A DNA stretch of 64,000 bases from Solirubrobacterales bacterium (GTDB lineage Bacteria > Actinomycetota > Thermoleophilia > Solirubrobacterales > 70-9). Location: assembly GCA_025450585.1 (NCBI GenBank), contig JANWHD010000027.1:1-64000 (forward strand). Reading direction: 5' to 3'. Under the pieces are notes generated by a model, which saw nothing but the letters and a program-made list of their open reading frames with translations, ran no database searches and had not been told where the DNA came from. Numbering within the stretch: the stretch's first letter is position 1; the number at the start of each line of letters is the position of its first letter. Below are positions 18,567-26,831 of the stretch, piece by piece. Both the position numbers and the translations under genes were made by a program.

Positions 18567-18642
18567 CTTCGCTCCCTCTTTTGTCGGTACAGGCAAGCCA
18601 GAACTTCCGGCACCTGCACACTAACGCCTGACCGACGTCTGG

Positions 18643-18803
18643 GAGGGACTAGCGAAACCCGCGTGGGCGGCTGGCGAGCGCCGGACCAAGCGGGACAAGG
18701 ACGCAGGGAGGCCGAATAGCAGCGCTATTTGGCCGACCGAGGACGCCGTACCGCGCAGTGTCCGCCGCCGCCAGACGTGCGCGGGGGTTTCGCTAGTCCC
18801 TCC
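18643..18803. repeat. structured repeat element, copy 1
   Basis: Outer arms 18643-18660 and 18786-18803 are an exact 18-bp inverted repeat (starting GGAGGGACTAGCG). Further weaker pairing continues inward. The 51-nt core at 18698-18748 contains the stem CCGAATAGC-agc-GCTATTTGG and is found again at 44525-44575 with three substitutions. It lies between the divergent DUF6325 start and the DUF1330 stop. Confidence 0.75.
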
Positions 18804-18839
18804 TAAGCACGACCATCGACGGTGTGGGTCTCGACTTCG

Positions 18840-19232
18840 TCAGGCAACGGTTGGCACCTCACCCGCATCCATCGGGTGCAGCTCGCCCTTGACCAGCGCC
18901 TCGGTTCGCAGATGGCCGACCGCCTGGTACTCGGTCGAGGCGATCATGTCGAGGAAGGCCTGCCGGGTCGGGTATTCGACCAGGGCGACCATGTCCCATG
19001 AGTCGTCGCCCAGGAGCGCCGTCGCGGGCGCACCGACGAACACGATCCGCCCGCCGACCTTCTCCAGCAGCGGCGCGACGGCGGCGCCGTATTCCTCATA
19101 GCGCTTCTGCCCGCCGTCGGGCTGGAAGGCAAGGAGGTTCAGCATCACCACCGGAGAGTCGTCACCGGCGCGCTGCGAGAACGCGGCGAACCCCTCCTGG
19201 TTGAGCCGCTCGGGCTCGTTCGATGCGCTCAC
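18840..19232 (-). CDS. DUF1330-like protein
   Basis: About 130 residues starting at GTG 19232. The sequence VVMLNLLAFQPDGGQKRYEEY and DSWDMVALVEYPTRQAFLDM followed by LRTEALV is the ferredoxin-like alpha/beta barrel pattern of the DUF1330 (dimeric alpha-beta barrel) family. These small proteins are often of unknown function. It stands alone between the repeat element and the divergent secreted-protein gene. Confidence 0.75.
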   Translation of the reverse strand: MSASNEPERLNQEGFAAFSQRAGDDSPVVMLNLLAFQPDGGQKRYEEYGAAVAPLLEKVGGRIVFVGAPATALLGDDSWDMVALVEYPTRQAFLDMIASTEYQAVGHLRTEALVKGELHPMDAGEVPTVA

Positions 19233-19390
19233 TCTGGCTTCCCTCGAAACGACTCGGATTGGACCGACGGGCGCGAGTATATGCCGGGCGTCCACCGCAA
19301 CATCCATCGATGTAGCGGTTTTGTGCGTCCGAACTCGTCCCGACGTTCCACTCTGGAGCCCGGGTGTAACAACATAAGGAGGCATGGGGA

Positions 19391-20431
19391 ATGTTTCGAC
19401 CACATCGTGGCCGTGCGAACACGGCTGCGCAAACCAGGCGGTCGCCGGCCAGGCGACTTGTCGTTTCGGCCATCGCATCGGTGACTGCGGTTGCGCTCTT
19501 CGCGGCCGCGGGCGCGCAGGCATCCACGATCACCATCGGCAGCGTCCTGCCGCCTGGTTCCACACCTACGGAATTCGGAGGGGTACAGACCTTCTTCAAT
19601 ACCGCCCTTCCCGAGAAAGGCGTCAATCTCGTCTCACCGGTGAACGGTGCGATCGTGCGCTGGCGCGTTCAGGGCGCCGAGGGTGGCCCCTTCTTCTTGC
19701 GAATCCTCCGGCCCAACGGCTCCGGCGGCTACAGCGCGATGGGCACCAGCAACCCGGCCACGCCGACGGGGACCGGACTGCAGACCTTCAACACGAACCT
19801 CCCCATCCGCGCGGGAGACCTGATCGGGGTCGACCCAAGCAACGCCACCGACAAGATCGGCGTCGCCGACGTCGCCGGGGCGAGCTTCGGCTTCGTCTTC
19901 CCGCCGCCCTTCGACGGAGCGACGGTTGCCCCCAGCGGCACCGCCTCGGGCAAGGAGGTCGAGCTCAGCGCCGAAGTCCAGCCGACCCCAGCGGTCAGCT
20001 CGCTCGAACCCGACTTCGGCCCGGTCGCCGGCGGCACCACGGTGAAGATCACAGGCACCGACTTCAACGCGGCGAGCGCGGTCAAGTTCGGCTCGACGCC
20101 GGCGACCGGCTTCACGGTCGAATCGGACACCCAGATCACCGCGATCGCCCCGCGCAGCACCACGGTCGGAGCAGTCGACGTAACCGTCACCACGCTGGCC
20201 GGGACCAGCCCCGCAGTCAGGGCCGACCGCTTCTACTACGAAGGCTGCGCCGTCCCGAAGCTGAAGGGCAAGACACTCAAGGCCGCTAAGAAGTCCCTGG
20301 GCCGAGCCGACTGCAAGCTCGGCAAGGTCAAACGCGCCGAGGGCAAGCCAGGCAAGGTGCTCAAGCAGAGCCCCAAGCCGGGCAAGGTGCTCAAGTCAGG
20401 CTCCAAAGTGCGCGTCACGGTGGGCCAGTAG
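19391..20431 (+). CDS. secreted IPT/TIG plus PASTA-domain protein
   Basis: A 346-residue secreted protein. Residues 1-44 contain a signal peptide (SAIASVTAVALFAAAGAQA). A jelly-roll-like N-terminal region follows, then an IPT/TIG domain (residues about 195-280, SSLEPDFGPVAGGTTVKITG). A C-terminal PASTA-like domain (VPKLKGKTLKAAKKSLGRAD, ending KVLKSGSKVRVTVGQ) follows. PASTA domains bind peptidoglycan or related ligands, so a cell-wall-associated role is likely. A strong AAGGAGG lies at 19378-19384. It is followed by a classic hairpin. Confidence 0.75.
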   Translation: MFRPHRGRANTAAQTRRSPARRLVVSAIASVTAVALFAAAGAQASTITIGSVLPPGSTPTEFGGVQTFFNTALPEKGVNLVSPVNGAIVRWRVQGAEGGPFFLRILRPNGSGGYSAMGTSNPATPTGTGLQTFNTNLPIRAGDLIGVDPSNATDKIGVADVAGASFGFVFPPPFDGATVAPSGTASGKEVELSAEVQPTPAVSSLEPDFGPVAGGTTVKITGTDFNAASAVKFGSTPATGFTVESDTQITAIAPRSTTVGAVDVTVTTLAGTSPAVRADRFYYEGCAVPKLKGKTLKAAKKSLGRADCKLGKVKRAEGKPGKVLKQSPKPGKVLKSGSKVRVTVGQ

Positions 20432-20453
20432 GCCCGATCTATCGGCACTCGAA

Positions 20454-20493
20454 CAACGCCCCGAGCAGCGACACCACGCTGCTCGGGGCGTTG
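20454..20493. terminator. bidirectional hairpin terminator
   Basis: Exact 16-bp arms (CAACGCCCCGAGCAGC and its complement) with an 8-nt loop lie between the convergent genes ending at 20431 and 20499. Confidence 0.75.
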
Positions 20494-20498
20494 TCGGC

Positions 20499-20747
20499 TC
20501 AGAGGGTCAGCGCGTCGCTGACGTTGCTGCGGCCCGGGTAGCGATGGCCGGTCTGGATCAGCTTGGCTTCGTCGTAGAACCGGCCCGCCCACCAGGAGTC
20601 AGCACGCGCGAGACGCGTCGCGGCAAGGATGGACGGGATCCCGAACAGCACGAACAGGCCGACGATGCTCAGCGCGTAGCGGCCCTTCAAGCAGCCGACG
20701 ATCGCAAACGGCGACATCATGAGCGCGACGGCGAGGAGGGGAGGCAT
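20499..20747 (-). CDS. small membrane protein, unknown
   Basis: An 82-residue protein starting MPPLLAVALMMSPFAIVG with two membrane helices (the second YALSIVGLFVLFGIPSILAA) and a C-terminal soluble tail. No known family. It lies just downstream of the acyl-CoA dehydrogenase gene on the same strand, separated by 32 bp. Confidence 0.55.
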   Translation of the reverse strand: MPPLLAVALMMSPFAIVGCLKGRYALSIVGLFVLFGIPSILAATRLARADSWWAGRFYDEAKLIQTGHRYPGRSNVSDALTL

Positions 20748-20779
20748 AGCCCTCCCATCGGCCGTGGATCCCGGGGTCT

Positions 20780-22024
20780 TTAACGAGAGACGAAGCCGAA
20801 GAGGTGGCCGGCGACGTTGCGGATCTGGATCTCTTCGGAGCCCTCGGTGATCCGGTAGCGGCGATGGTGGCGGTAGATGTGCTCGAACTGCTTGTGCCGG
20901 GTGTAGCCGATGCCGCCGTGCACCTGCATCGCGCGGTCCGCCGCATCGCAGACGAGGCGGTTGGCGCGGTAGTTGCACATCGAGACCTTGTCGCTAACGC
21001 CGCTGACGCGACCCTTGCCGCTGTCCATCGCGTGGGCCGTCTTTCGCACCAAGCCGCGCAGCATCTCGATCTCGGTCGCGAGCTCGACCAGCGGCCACTG
21101 GATCGCCTGCCGCTCGGCCAGGGGCTTGCCGAACGTCCTGCGCTCGCGCGCGTAGGCGACCGACTGAGTCACGCAGTAATCGGCGGCACCAACCCCCGAG
21201 GCCGCCTGCCGGATCCGGTTCTCGTGGACGAAGAACATCGCGGTTGCCAGCCCCCTCCCCTCCTCACCGAGGATCGCGCCGTCGGGCACCCGAACGTCCT
21301 TCAGCACCACCTCGGCGTGGTCGGTCGGCATGTTGAAGGTCCAGTGCATGTACGGGACCTCGACGCCGGGGTCGTCGGTGGGGACGATGAACGCAGTGAT
21401 TCCCTCGGCCCCACCCGGATCGCCGGAGGTGCGGGCGAAGACGATGGCGTGGCGGGCGAAGCCGAGCCCGCTGATGAAGCGCTTGGCCCCATTGATCACC
21501 CAATCGCCACCGTCCCTGACCGCCGTCGTCTGCAGCCAGGTCGCGTCGCTGCCGTGGTCGGGCTCGGTCAGGCCGAAGGCGAACGCCAGCTCGCCTGAGA
21601 TCGAGCCCGCGAGGAAGGCGTCCTTCTGCTCGGCGGTGCCGAACTGCTCAAGGATCAGCGGGAAGACGAGGTTCCCGACCACCGAGGACTCCATCTGCAG
21701 ATCGTTGTGCAGGCCCAGCCCCTTCGCCGCGAGGTGGTCGCGGATCACCGCCATCCCGAGGTTGGTCCCGTCGCGCCCGCCCATCCTCTTCGGCAGCGCG
21801 TAGCGGTAGAAGCTGGCCGCGTCGGCCCGCCGCCGCATCTCCTCGAGCAGCTCGACCCACTCCCGCGAGTGAACGCCGTCGTTCTCCCAGTCGGTGCGCT
21901 TCCACTCGCGACGGTGGTCGAAGAACTGCATGTTCTCGGCTTCGAGGGGCTCGATCTCGCGCTCGATGAAGGCATCCAGCTCGGCGATGAAGTCGAGGAG
22001 GTCCTGCGGCAGCTCGTAGTCCAT
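20780..22024 (-). CDS. acyl-CoA dehydrogenase
   Basis: A 414-residue FAD-dependent acyl-CoA dehydrogenase. Signatures: AFGLTEPDHGSDATW and ADRAMQVHGGIGYTRHKQFE followed by IYRHHRRYRITEGSEEIQ. The catalytic Glu is probably within the late EGSEE segment or the equivalent helix. It oxidises acyl-CoA in fatty acid or related catabolism. It is the last large gene of an operon with DUF6285, a phosphotransferase and an SDR. This set resembles the ACAD10/11-like pairing of dehydrogenase and aminoglycoside-phosphotransferase-fold kinase. Confidence 0.93.
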   Translation of the reverse strand: MDYELPQDLLDFIAELDAFIEREIEPLEAENMQFFDHRREWKRTDWENDGVHSREWVELLEEMRRRADAASFYRYALPKRMGGRDGTNLGMAVIRDHLAAKGLGLHNDLQMESSVVGNLVFPLILEQFGTAEQKDAFLAGSISGELAFAFGLTEPDHGSDATWLQTTAVRDGGDWVINGAKRFISGLGFARHAIVFARTSGDPGGAEGITAFIVPTDDPGVEVPYMHWTFNMPTDHAEVVLKDVRVPDGAILGEEGRGLATAMFFVHENRIRQAASGVGAADYCVTQSVAYARERRTFGKPLAERQAIQWPLVELATEIEMLRGLVRKTAHAMDSGKGRVSGVSDKVSMCNYRANRLVCDAADRAMQVHGGIGYTRHKQFEHIYRHHRRYRITEGSEEIQIRNVAGHLFGFVSR

Positions 22025-22032
22025 GGGGTCGG

Positions 22033-22449
22033 TTACCTGCCTTTGTCCGGGGTGTTTGAGTCTGGAGGCCCGTCGCCGTCAGCGGGCATCTGGAGGATGA
22101 GGTCGGCGTCCTCGGGTTCGACGTAGCGAGGGTTCCAGAGGCCGAGCCTCTCGACCACGTTGCGCCGCGTAACCTCGACCACCTCGTCGAGGCGGTCGTC
22201 GAGCTCGCCGGCGCGGATCGCCCGCGCCAGCTCGTCATCGTCGCCGAACCCCAGCGCCGCCAGACGCTCGGCGTGCCCCCGCGCCTGGTCCGGCCCGAGC
22301 GCGATCTCGCGCTCGACCGTCGCGGCGACGTTCACGGCGACGCGAGCCATGAAGCTGAGGCGCCCTTCCGTCCCGGGCATCACGTCCTGCTCGAGAAAGC
22401 CCCGCAGGGCGTCGACCAGCTCCGCCGTGCTCGGCACCCCGCGCGCCAC
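22033..22449 (-). CDS. DUF6285-family protein
   Basis: A 138-residue protein starting at GTG 22449 preceded by GGAGG. It contains ELVDALRGFLEQDVMPGTEGR, FMARVAVNVAATVEREI and LARAIRAGELDDR, typical of DUF6285. This small helical family is almost always found between a phosphotransferase-like kinase and an acyl-CoA dehydrogenase, as here. Function unknown, presumably accessory to the kinase. It starts 1 bp after the stop of the upstream gene. Confidence 0.85.
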   Translation of the reverse strand: MARGVPSTAELVDALRGFLEQDVMPGTEGRLSFMARVAVNVAATVEREIALGPDQARGHAERLAALGFGDDDELARAIRAGELDDRLDEVVEVTRRNVVERLGLWNPRYVEPEDADLILQMPADGDGPPDSNTPDKGR

Positions 22450-22450
22450 C

Positions 22451-23452
22451 TCAGCCTCCCCGCCCGTCGAGGTACAGCAGGACGTCGTACTCCTGCTCCC
22501 ATACACGGCGGCCGATCGCCGCAAGCTCGATCGAGCGGACGTCTCCGGAGAGGTGCCGCGAGGCCTGGACCATGCACCCGACGCCCCACCAGACGCTGCT
22601 GAAGAGCTCCCACCAACGGACGAGCTCGGGGTCGACGCGCTGCCCCGAGACCTTTTCGTAGCCCCGGAAGAGATCGGCGTAATCGCCGAAGCCGCCGACC
22701 GGACGCTCGACGGCCCCGAAGCGCCAGCACCGCGCACAGAGGTACCCCAGGTCCTCCATCGGGTCTCCCAGGCGAACGAGCTCCCAGTCGAGCACCGCGC
22801 GGATGCCGTCGGGGCCGACCAGCAGGTTGCCGTTGCGGAAGTCGCCGTGGACGATGCAGGCGGTCCCGGAGTCGGGCCGGTTCCGCTCCAGCCGGCGCAT
22901 CCCCAGCTCGAGGGCCGGGCTGCTCTCTTCGAAGAAGTCGAGGGCGCCGCGGAGCTGCGCCAGGGAGTCGGGGGTCTCCAGCCCCTCCACCTCCCCGGGG
23001 TCGATCGCGTGCACCCGGGCGAGGATTTCCCCGCAGCGCTCGGCAAGGCCCGGGCGGACGCCGGCGTACGCGTCGTCGCGCAGGATGCGGCGGGGAACCG
23101 TCTCGCCCTCGATGAAGTCCATCACGATGAAGGGGGCGTCGAGAGCGGCGGGGTCGCTGCCGTGGGCGATCAGCTTCGGCACCGGCACGCCGGCACGCGC
23201 CGCCGCTTCAAACGCGGTCGCCTCGCGCCGCATCGCCTCTCCGGCCCGGTCCGCCTTCGGTGGATCGCGGCGCAGGATCAGCGGTCGCTCCACCTCGCCG
23301 GCGAAGACCGCGTCGAAGGCCCAGGTCTCGCGACTGGCGCCGCCGGTCAGTCGCCGCAGGTTGCGCACCTCGACCTCCGGCTCCGAGCACGCGTCCGCCA
23401 CTACGGCGCGCAGTTGCTCGACGAGCTGCTCAGAAGGCGCGGTAGCCACCAT
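22451..23452 (-). CDS. aminoglycoside-phosphotransferase-fold kinase (ACAD10/11-type)
   Basis: A 333-residue protein of the APH/choline kinase fold. Motifs: LTGGASRETWAFDA (nucleotide loop), the Brenner motif VHGDFRNGNLLVG and the metal-binding AVLDWELVRLGDPMEDLGYL. Genomic context with an acyl-CoA dehydrogenase parallels eukaryotic ACAD10/11, in which the kinase domain phosphorylates 4-hydroxyacyl-CoAs before dehydrogenation. This is a better guess than antibiotic resistance. The start ATG overlaps the SDR gene by 23 bp. Confidence 0.88.
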   Translation of the reverse strand: MVATAPSEQLVEQLRAVVADACSEPEVEVRNLRRLTGGASRETWAFDAVFAGEVERPLILRRDPPKADRAGEAMRREATAFEAAARAGVPVPKLIAHGSDPAALDAPFIVMDFIEGETVPRRILRDDAYAGVRPGLAERCGEILARVHAIDPGEVEGLETPDSLAQLRGALDFFEESSPALELGMRRLERNRPDSGTACIVHGDFRNGNLLVGPDGIRAVLDWELVRLGDPMEDLGYLCARCWRFGAVERPVGGFGDYADLFRGYEKVSGQRVDPELVRWWELFSSVWWGVGCMVQASRHLSGDVRSIELAAIGRRVWEQEYDVLLYLDGRGG

Positions 23453-24197
23453 CGATCAGGAAGGAGTCGCCGGTGTGGTACTCGCTCGCCGGGCTGGCGA
23501 GGTAGACGGCGATCCCAGCGAAGTCGGTCGGAGTGCCCCAGCGGCGGGCGGGAATCCGCGGTAGCACGCGATCGATGAACGGCTGCCAGGCGAGCATCTC
23601 CTCGGTCATCGCCGATTCGACCCAGCCCGGCAGGATCGAGTTGGCCCGGATGCCGTATTTCGAGAGCTCGACCGCGCAGGAGTTGACCATCGAGACGAGC
23701 CCGCCCTTGGAAGCCGCGTAGTTCTGCCCCCGCGGCTGCCCGGAGAGCGCCGCGAGGCTGGCGACCCCGACCAGGCTGCCGCCCTCTTCCCGCTTGACCA
23801 TGTCGCGAGCGGCCCCCTGCAGGGTCAGGAAGGCCCCGTTGAGGTTCACCGCCAGGACCCGCTGGAACTCCTCGGGTGACATTTCGAGGAAGCGCTGACC
23901 TCCGGCCGCAACCCCGGCGCAGGCAAAGCAGGAGTCGATCCGGCCGAGCCGCTCGATGGTCTCCGCAAAGCCGGCCTCGACGTCATCGGCGGAGCTGACG
24001 TCACAACGAACCGCGACGACCTCTCCCCCGTGGCTGGCGATCCGCCCCCGGGCGGCCTCGTTGCGCTCCTCGGTGCGTCCCCAGATGCAGACGCTCGCCC
24101 CAGCGGCGGCCAGGCCCTCGGCCATGCCGAGCCCGATGCCACTGTTGCCACCGGTGATCAGCGCGACATGGCCAGACAAGTCGAACGGGTTCCCCAT
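23430..24197 (-). CDS. short-chain dehydrogenase/reductase
   Basis: A 255-residue classical SDR: cofactor loop TGGNSGIGLGMAEGL, the NAG-equivalent ACAGV, catalytic Ser region GVASLAA, active-site YAASKGG, and the C-terminus FLIDGGYRAF. It probably uses NAD(P)H on a hydroxyacyl or related substrate. ATG 24197 is chosen since the Rossmann start MGNPFDLSGHVALITGG is typical. It leads the four-gene acyl-CoA operon. It is also the last core gene before the accessory island. Confidence 0.92.
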   Translation of the reverse strand: MGNPFDLSGHVALITGGNSGIGLGMAEGLAAAGASVCIWGRTEERNEAARGRIASHGGEVVAVRCDVSSADDVEAGFAETIERLGRIDSCFACAGVAAGGQRFLEMSPEEFQRVLAVNLNGAFLTLQGAARDMVKREEGGSLVGVASLAALSGQPRGQNYAASKGGLVSMVNSCAVELSKYGIRANSILPGWVESAMTEEMLAWQPFIDRVLPRIPARRWGTPTDFAGIAVYLASPASEYHTGDSFLIDGGYRAF

Positions 24198-24217
24198 CTG
24201 CTCTCTCCCAAGATAAG

Positions 24218-25717
24218 TCAATCGCCCGGTGCTACATCCTCGCTTTGCCCCGATTGAAGAAGGCCTTCGTGAGCTTTCTGCCAATCCCCCGGATGAGAGT
24301 CGAGCGCTTGATTCCCAAGCTTTGACAGAGGATCTTCTGCCTCACCGGGCTCCCGACTTTCCACCGCGCCAGCTGGGGGCGGGTCCGGCCGCGGAGCATC
24401 ACTCTCGGAGTCAGACGTTGGCTCTTCTCGAAGCTTGGGCGCGCGAGCCTGCCACGCCTTGAGATTCTGAATCAGATCCCGGTAAAAGGAAAACGTCTGA
24501 ATGCGGGTCTCGCGGACGAATGAACCCTCCGCTTTGCCGCGCTTCGTACCCATTGGACGACTAAGAGTCACAGTAAAAGTCCGCGACTCGCGCTTGAGAT
24601 CCGCTGGATACAACAAGCAATTCACGTCCTCTCGAACCTGCCCCAAAAGCGCGCCAGTCGTTTCCCGAGCGTTCGGGTAAGTGGCCTCGATGCGCAAGTC
24701 ATCTGGCGCCTCACTCAATTGACGCAAAAGCCAGTTGATCCGAGCCTTTGCTCGACCCTCCCCAGGCGCTTTGATCGTGACACTCGTGAGGGTCTGGCGG
24801 GCCCGTAGATCACAGCAAACGCATATATCGCCGACGGCGTCCGGGACCCGTAGCGTCGCTTCAAGCCGCCCATCGGTGGCCAACATCTTTGCCAGCCCAT
24901 CGAGATGCGCCGCCCTCGTCTGCTTACGAGGACGGGGCAGCACCACAGAACGCCCCAGATCCTGAGACAAGCCGAGGCATAGATACTGCGCGAACTCCTC
25001 CCATCGCTCAGCAACGACCTGCACGTCGGAGTCACCAGCGCGCAGAGTTCCGTCGTGTGCCGCCTTTCGAACCGATACCCATCGATCACCCATGTCTTGA
25101 AATCCGCCGGCACCCGAAGCTTCGCTGTCGAAGTAGGCAATGAGCTCACCCAGGAGCCAAGCTTGATCAGGATCGGAGACGCCGCGATAGCGGCTTTGCA
25201 CGACGGCTTCGGTGATGATCCGCCACCACGAGAAGTGCCAAAGGCTCGTCCGCTTGAGCTTTCGTCCGTCGACTGCCACCGGCGAATCGCTTGAGCTCGC
25301 AGTGATCTGGTTGGAAATTGTGAGAACCCCGTCAAAGTCGTTGTCCCTCGCAATGTCCAAGTAAGCATTCACCTGCTCAGCCTTAAGTGGGGCCTTGGCG
25401 GTTTTCACCTCAACAAGAGCCGTCCAGCGCTTTCCTGCCCGTTCGCAGACAATGGCCCCGTCTGGGATCACGGTCCTACCGTCGCGGTCCTTAAATCGCA
25501 CCTCCGCGAAAGTCTCGATCACCGTTGATTTTGGCGCACCAAGCTCCTTGAGCAGAGCATGTCCAAACTCCGGAACTGCATGCATGACGGCCAACAGACA
25601 GGATGTGGCCCGTCGCTCTTGCTCCTCCTGCCCTCGAATTCCAACTGTGGGGATCAGTCTGGCTGGATGCCAACCATCCGTTGGACTCTTCACATTTGCC
25701 GAATTCTCTCGCGCCAC
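24218..25717 (-). CDS. PD-(D/E)XK-nuclease-like accessory protein
   Basis: A 499-residue protein. Residues 25-160 carry GQEEQERRATSCLLAVMHAV, then IPDGAIVCERAGKRWTALVE followed by VKTAKAPLKAEQVNAYLD. The D...ExK spacing resembles a PD-(D/E)XK nuclease core. Similar proteins are annotated in Streptomyces as stress-response proteins, without known function. The C-terminal 70 residues are proline- and acid-rich. Codon use and GC are lower than in the neighbouring operon. It starts the accessory island, 20 bp beyond the SDR start. Confidence 0.65.
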   Translation of the reverse strand: MARENSANVKSPTDGWHPARLIPTVGIRGQEEQERRATSCLLAVMHAVPEFGHALLKELGAPKSTVIETFAEVRFKDRDGRTVIPDGAIVCERAGKRWTALVEVKTAKAPLKAEQVNAYLDIARDNDFDGVLTISNQITASSSDSPVAVDGRKLKRTSLWHFSWWRIITEAVVQSRYRGVSDPDQAWLLGELIAYFDSEASGAGGFQDMGDRWVSVRKAAHDGTLRAGDSDVQVVAERWEEFAQYLCLGLSQDLGRSVVLPRPRKQTRAAHLDGLAKMLATDGRLEATLRVPDAVGDICVCCDLRARQTLTSVTIKAPGEGRAKARINWLLRQLSEAPDDLRIEATYPNARETTGALLGQVREDVNCLLYPADLKRESRTFTVTLSRPMGTKRGKAEGSFVRETRIQTFSFYRDLIQNLKAWQARAPKLREEPTSDSESDAPRPDPPPAGAVESREPGEAEDPLSKLGNQALDSHPGDWQKAHEGLLQSGQSEDVAPGD

Positions 25718-25838
25718 CCGCGGGAATCTACCACTGCTCGGAGGGCCTCAAGCCGCTCCAGCAAGCACTCGCCGTCCCGCAAGCTCCGAGACATAGTTCG
25801 CCGTATGAGCGACCCCAAGGTCGCTACCCTGATCGAGA

Positions 25839-26123
25839 ATGACCCACCCCGCAAGCCTAGAAACCCTCCCCGGCGCCGACCTGGTTCGTCGCGGTCTCGC
25901 GGATCTCGATGCCGGCGACGAATCGACTGAGGCCTTGCTCGTATCAATCGGGGCCCCTCGCTTGCAGTCGCTCGGCATTGTGCTGTCCTCACCGATCCCC
26001 ACTCCGGAGCACAAGCTCTACGCCCTGCTCTCTCGCGAGAAGGGCAACGCGGCCCACTCTGCCTACAACGCCCTTATCCGCCGACTCGTCAGCTTCGAGC
26101 GAGCGGCCGCATGCGCGAGCTAG
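25839..26123 (+). CDS. putative antitoxin-like partner of a nucleotidyltransferase
   Basis: A 94-residue protein (LPGADLVRRGLADLDAGDESTEAL, later TPEHKLYALLSREKGNAAHS), helical and without known domains. Its 3' end overlaps the downstream DUF6036-like gene by 13 bp. In known systems of this layout the small upstream gene is the regulator or antitoxin and the second is a nucleotidyltransferase-fold toxin. The assignment here rests on this arrangement only. Confidence 0.5.
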   Translation: MTHPASLETLPGADLVRRGLADLDAGDESTEALLVSIGAPRLQSLGIVLSSPIPTPEHKLYALLSREKGNAAHSAYNALIRRLVSFERAAACAS

Positions 26124-26632
26124 CCGACTCGACCCGCATCGAGCGGTTCATGCACGAGCTGGGTCGGGCGGTCGACGTGGACGGCCGCGTCTATCTCACC
26201 GGCGGCGCGACCGCGGTCCTCCACGGCTGGCGAGACACGACCATCGACGTCGACATCAAGCTCATCCCCGACCGCGACGAGATCCTTCGAGAGATACCCC
26301 GGCTCAAGGAGAAGCTGAGCCTGAACATCGAGCTGGCAGCCCCGTCGGACTTCATCCCCCTCCCCAAGGGCTGGGAGGAGAGAAGCCCACTCATCCGCAC
26401 GGAGGGCAAACTCGCGTTCCATCATTTCGATCCCGTTGCCCAAGCACTCTCGAAGGCCGAGCGCGGACATGACCAGGACGTTCGCGACATCCAGGAGATG
26501 ATCGCCACCGGCCTGGTGAATCCAGCCGAGGTTCTAATCCAGTTCGAGGCGATCGAGCCCGAGCTGTACAAGTTCCCCGCAATCGATCCCGTTTCATTTC
26601 GCAAGGCCGTGGAAGGCCTGCTCACGAGCTAA
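26111..26632 (+). CDS. DUF6036-like nucleotidyltransferase-fold protein
   Basis: A 173-residue protein with YLTGGATAVLHGWRDTTIDV followed by DIKLIPDRDEI. This is the GG...D.D pattern of minimal nucleotidyltransferase folds (DUF6036/AbiEii-type). Proteins of this group act as toxins that modify tRNA or proteins in some toxin-antitoxin systems; others are inert. It overlaps the preceding 94-residue gene, forming a likely two-gene module. The overlap with the TetR remnant on the other strand is noted there. Confidence 0.65.
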   Translation: MRELADSTRIERFMHELGRAVDVDGRVYLTGGATAVLHGWRDTTIDVDIKLIPDRDEILREIPRLKEKLSLNIELAAPSDFIPLPKGWEERSPLIRTEGKLAFHHFDPVAQALSKAERGHDQDVRDIQEMIATGLVNPAEVLIQFEAIEPELYKFPAIDPVSFRKAVEGLLTS

Positions 26633-26808
26633 GGGGGCGGAGGATTGCCTCGGGCGGAATGGCGTCCGCGGCGGTGAGTGCGCCGAGCAGCGTTCCGAGC
26701 AGGAGATCGCGCAGTTCGCCGCGCGAGAGATCGCGGTGCTCGATCCAGTTGAGGCAGGCCCCGTCCATGAACCTGCTGTTCTGAACAATCAGTAAAAGAC
26801 GCCTCCTG
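26622..26808 (-). pseudogene. remnant of a TetR-family regulator (C-terminal fragment)
   Basis: Reading the minus strand from about 26808 to the TGA at 26622-26624 gives an uninterrupted fragment that includes LLLIVQNSRFMDGACLNWIE, then HRDLSRGELRDLLLGTLLGA and LTAADAIPPEAILRPLS. This has the character of the last 60 residues of a TetR-family ligand-binding domain. A TGA precedes the open stretch, and no helix-turn-helix or start is present. It looks like debris from a gene destroyed when the surrounding accessory genes arrived. The family assignment is by pattern only. Confidence 0.4.
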
Positions 26809-26831
26809 GATCAATACCCTCCGAACTCATC

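Noticed and set aside
22451..23452. Aminoglycoside resistance gene
   Set aside because: The fold matches APH, but the acyl-CoA dehydrogenase/DUF6285 context points to lipid catabolism.
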